Shown here piece by piece: positions 4,317-6,120 of a DNA stretch of 6,120 nucleotides. The position numbers and the translations under genes are program-made. The stretch lies in the NCBI GenBank assembly GCA_964621455.1, contig CAZULW010000106.1:1-6120 (forward strand), written 5' to 3'. The notes under the pieces were generated by a model. That model saw nothing but the letters and a program-made list of their open reading frames with translations. It ran no database searches and was not told the origin of the DNA. The DNA is from G020354025 sp964621455 (GTDB taxonomy: Bacteria; Fidelibacterota; Marinisomatia; SCGC-AAA003-L08; TS1B11). Within the stretch, counting starts at the first letter, position 1. Every line of letters starts with the position of its first letter.

Positions 4317-4730
4317 ATGGGATTTCCAGAGATAGTCGGTTGTTTAGTGTGCGAGGATGTAAGGGGCGAACGCTTCAGAAAGCTATCCATCCTCGGCTTC
4401 TATGGCTTAGCTCCGAATGTTAATATCATACTTCAGGACTTGAATAAACACATTGATCGACTGTCTTTCCTTCTCATTGGAAACCAAGGTGAAGGAGAAC
4501 ATAGGTTATTTTTAAAGATTTTAGGGAACGGTGGCGAGGTTCTGGTCAAGACCCCCGAAGGTAGAATGAAGATTGATTCGCCAGCGACGAGAACATTTCT
4601 AACATTTAGACTTAATGGATTAAAGTTCCCAAAGGCCGGAACCTATTCCGTACAATTAATAGTCGATGACGAATTTCATTACGGAACATCATTTGAAATA
4701 AGTAAAGGAACAGAAGAGGACTTTGCATAA
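4317..4730 (+). CDS. DUF6941-like soluble beta-rich protein, third gene of cassette
   Basis: A 137-residue protein without signal peptide or membrane helix. The layout agrees with proteins I know as DUF6941: an opening strand with a CEDVRGE-type turn (residues 12-18), a KLSILGFYG strand (22-30), a central alternating-strand segment (RLFLKILGNGGEVLV), and the closing FPKAGTYSVQLIVDDEF (104-120) followed by a last strand. The pAGTYxxxLxVDxE pattern is typical of an immunoglobulin-like beta sandwich. The biochemical role of the family is not known to me. AAGG lies eight bases before the ATG. It is 18 bases after the membrane-protein gene on the same strand, so it is most simply the soluble partner in that cassette. 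It converges with the res/XRE region, and no clear terminator separates them. Confidence 0.72.
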   Translation: MGFPEIVGCLVCEDVRGERFRKLSILGFYGLAPNVNIILQDLNKHIDRLSFLLIGNQGEGEHRLFLKILGNGGEVLVKTPEGRMKIDSPATRTFLTFRLNGLKFPKAGTYSVQLIVDDEFHYGTSFEISKGTEEDFA

Positions 4731-4754
4731 AACGAACCAAAATCCACCATTTCT

Positions 4755-4922
4755 CTAAGCAAGCATTTTCCCCCTCCCATTCAGCACCCAACTCACACTA
4801 ATCCCCATCCGGTCCAGTTCAGCCAGTACCTTGGTAGGAATATCATACCGGCCCCGCTCGTAGTTGGCTATATCGAGCCGGGATAGGCCGAACGACCGGG
4901 CTTTACTCCATTCCGCTAAATG
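4755..4922 (-). pseudogene. XRE-family helix-turn-helix regulator, N-terminally truncated remnant
   Basis: This minus-strand frame of 55 codons is open from just after an in-frame TAA (4923-4925) to a TAG (4755-4757) and has no ATG, GTG or TTG in a useful place. The peptide reads HLAEWSKARSFGLSRLDIAN, then YERGRYDIPTKVLAELDRMG, then ISVSWVLNGRGKMLA. It holds the second half of a Cro/C1-type HTH: the recognition-helix end with YERGR, the hydrophobic VLAELDRMGIS helix and the SWVLNGRG ending. The first helix and part of the second, about 20 residues, are missing. Its 5' end overlaps the last 20 bases of the res gene in another frame, so the break lies at the res end. It could be expressed only by frameshift from res or by reinitiation at a late ATG; a dead fragment is simpler. 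Too short to appear in routine gene calling. Confidence 0.68.
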
Positions 4923-6120
4923 TTACGAGGGCATTGATCCAAGCCTTTAGCTCTTCTTTCGCTCGATTGGCATCAGTTATTTGCTCTTTTTGATGCGCAA
5001 CGAAGTTATTGCGAAAGGCGTTAACCTGCTTTGCGAGGCTCAAAAGCCCCTGATTACGGACTCCCCCGAATCTGGACCTTATGGTAACAAAGACCCCACC
5101 TAACTCGATGGTTTCATTCTGTGCATAGTCCAAGCAGGAGCGTAGAAGGCTAATGGGCGAAATGCCATTATTGAACACGAGAGTCTTCTTCAGATTCCTA
5201 GCCATCATTTCGTACTCGGTTCGACTTTTTGGACCGACCACATCCAGATACGGATCAAACCATGCTTTGCGATCTTGGGCAGCAGCTGGTAGTTCCGGCT
5301 GTAGACGTCGCAGGATTAAGCCTCGGGCAGCTTCATCCATCGCGCCAAGGAGCGCCTGAAAAACCGGGGAGTAGTCCATCCCCTCTTTTTTCTTGTAAAA
5401 CTGGAAGGTTGTTGCTGCTTGTTCCACGCTCCCCTTGTACCTCGGTGGTAGCTTCTCAAGGGTTGCCTGGTCAACAATTTCCTCAATCTCTGGGGCTTCT
5501 TCTGCAAGTGCGGTGAATAGAGTAGTTTGTACTTCCCCTTCTTCTAAATCCCGCAGCAACTCCTGACGGGCAGGCCTGCACATGGAGGCAAGTTCCGCCA
5601 CAGAATCACCCGTCAGACGCTCGAAGACACCCTGGGGAACGTAGATATACTCCCACTTCTGCTTACGGGTAGAAGCAGATTCACACCACGCCACGGCTGC
5701 TTGGGCTTTCCGTGGAACTTCTCTATCCTCTTGACCCTTGGTTTCCACCAGGTAGTAATGACCATCAGAGGTTCTTACAAAAAAGTCGGGTGTATAGAAA
5801 GCCAGACGGCTGCCGCTCGCAAGGTAATCGATGCGGAGACACTGGTAACCTGCATTCTTAGCGAAGGCTTTTACATCGTGGGCCCGATCAAGAAACTTGG
5901 TCATTGCAACCTCAAGTTCGCGATTGCATGGAACTAAGTTGAACAGCGTATTCCCGGCTTCCAGAGCCGGACGCCGCTCGCTGTGTGTGACTTGATAGGG
6001 CCTCCAATTTGAAAGTTGTACCGGCTTGCCAGTAGGTACCCTCTCCTCGACAGTCGTAGTCCTGACGCGAATTAGGGGAACGAATACTGCTCGGATATGC
6101 TCGCTGACATCTGCGTTACC
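4903..6120 (-). CDS. Type III restriction enzyme Res subunit (DEAD/DEAH helicase-nuclease), C-terminal part
   Basis: The frame stays open from the stop at 4903 through the right edge; the ATG at 5904 is internal, because 72 further in-frame residues upstream (ending RPALEAGNTLFNLVPCNREL) belong to the same protein. The visible 405 residues are the C-terminal part of a type III Res-like protein whose SF2 helicase domain lies outside. The nuclease core is YTPDFFVR followed by YYLVETKGQED: Asp at 5785-5787, Glu at 5743-5745 and Lys at 5737-5739 form the PD-(D/E)xK catalytic set. Such subunits translocate or slide on DNA with a Mod methyltransferase and cut unmethylated sites. After the nuclease comes a long helical region of about 270 residues ending in FRNNFVAHQ, an Rx5H motif (Arg 5011-5013, His 4993-4995) of the kind found in HEPN domains. 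The reading frame is intact. A partner mod gene would be off the right side. Confidence 0.85.
   Translation of the reverse strand, partial: GNADVSEHIRAVFVPLIRVRTTTVEERVPTGKPVQLSNWRPYQVTHSERRPALEAGNTLFNLVPCNRELEVAMTKFLDRAHDVKAFAKNAGYQCLRIDYLASGSRLAFYTPDFFVRTSDGHYYLVETKGQEDREVPRKAQAAVAWCESASTRKQKWEYIYVPQGVFERLTGDSVAELASMCRPARQELLRDLEEGEVQTTLFTALAEEAPEIEEIVDQATLEKLPPRYKGSVEQAATTFQFYKKKEGMDYSPVFQALLGAMDEAARGLILRRLQPELPAAAQDRKAWFDPYLDVVGPKSRTEYEMMARNLKKTLVFNNGISPISLLRSCLDYAQNETIELGGVFVTIRSRFGGVRNQGLLSLAKQVNAFRNNFVAHQKEQITDANRAKEELKAWINALVTFSGME

Noticed and set aside
3400..4740. Integron cassette with attC sites around the three-gene unit
   Set aside because: I looked for the paired core sites (GTTRRRY and its complement) at both ends and did not find them in the needed arrangement; several genes per cassette is also unusual.
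5316..5507. 63-codon alternative minus-strand frame and plus-strand frames over res
   Set aside because: They overlap the continuous res frame, which carries the PD-(D/E)xK motif and extends through the window edge.
1..6120. CRISPR array, tRNA or rRNA
   Set aside because: No regularly spaced identical repeats with unique spacers, no cloverleaf-like segment with a TTCRA arm, and no rRNA-like conserved stretch were seen.

Overview
The window looks like chromosomal DNA of an uncultivated, moderately GC-rich bacterium. No ribosomal or marker gene is present, so I cannot name a phylum. It splits into two blocks of different character.

Left block (1-2698, all genes on the minus strand): the first 21 codons of a RecQ-like DNA helicase; an Lrp/AsnC-family amino-acid-responsive regulator; a small exported alpha-helical protein of unknown function; and a complete PLP-dependent gamma-lyase closest in motif content to methionine gamma-lyase. 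An Lrp-type regulator close to a methionine gamma-lyase recalls the mdeR-mdeA pair of Pseudomonas, so the regulator probably controls sulfur amino acid breakdown here. Every intergenic gap of this block, and the region upstream of the lyase, holds a degenerate tandem array with a strict 7-base period. The repeated heptamer is different in each place.

Middle (2699-3634): about 0.94 kb without a convincing complete gene, made of repeats and remnants. In order it holds a heptamer array abutting a perfect 28-bp palindrome, a hairpin with a T-rich tail, a short fragment that looks like the N-terminus of an IS1595-type transposase, a dense cluster of GC-rich hairpins, and a 78-base segment closed by an 8-bp inverted repeat.

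Right block (3635-6120): a plus-strand three-gene cassette, visibly AT-richer than the left block, encodes two small two-helix membrane proteins with overlapping genes and a soluble beta-rich protein resembling the DUF6941 family. Converging on it from the right edge is the C-terminal part of a type III restriction (Res) helicase-nuclease with its PD-(D/E)xK site and a C-terminal Rx5H motif suggestive of a HEPN fold. Immediately after its stop lies a start-less, N-terminally truncated XRE-family helix-turn-helix remnant. The right block therefore looks like an accessory/defence region next to a metabolic block, with junctions marked by broken genes and repeats. The three-gene cassette has no function I can assign and is the best candidate for something undescribed; the seven-base arrays are the most striking non-coding signal.
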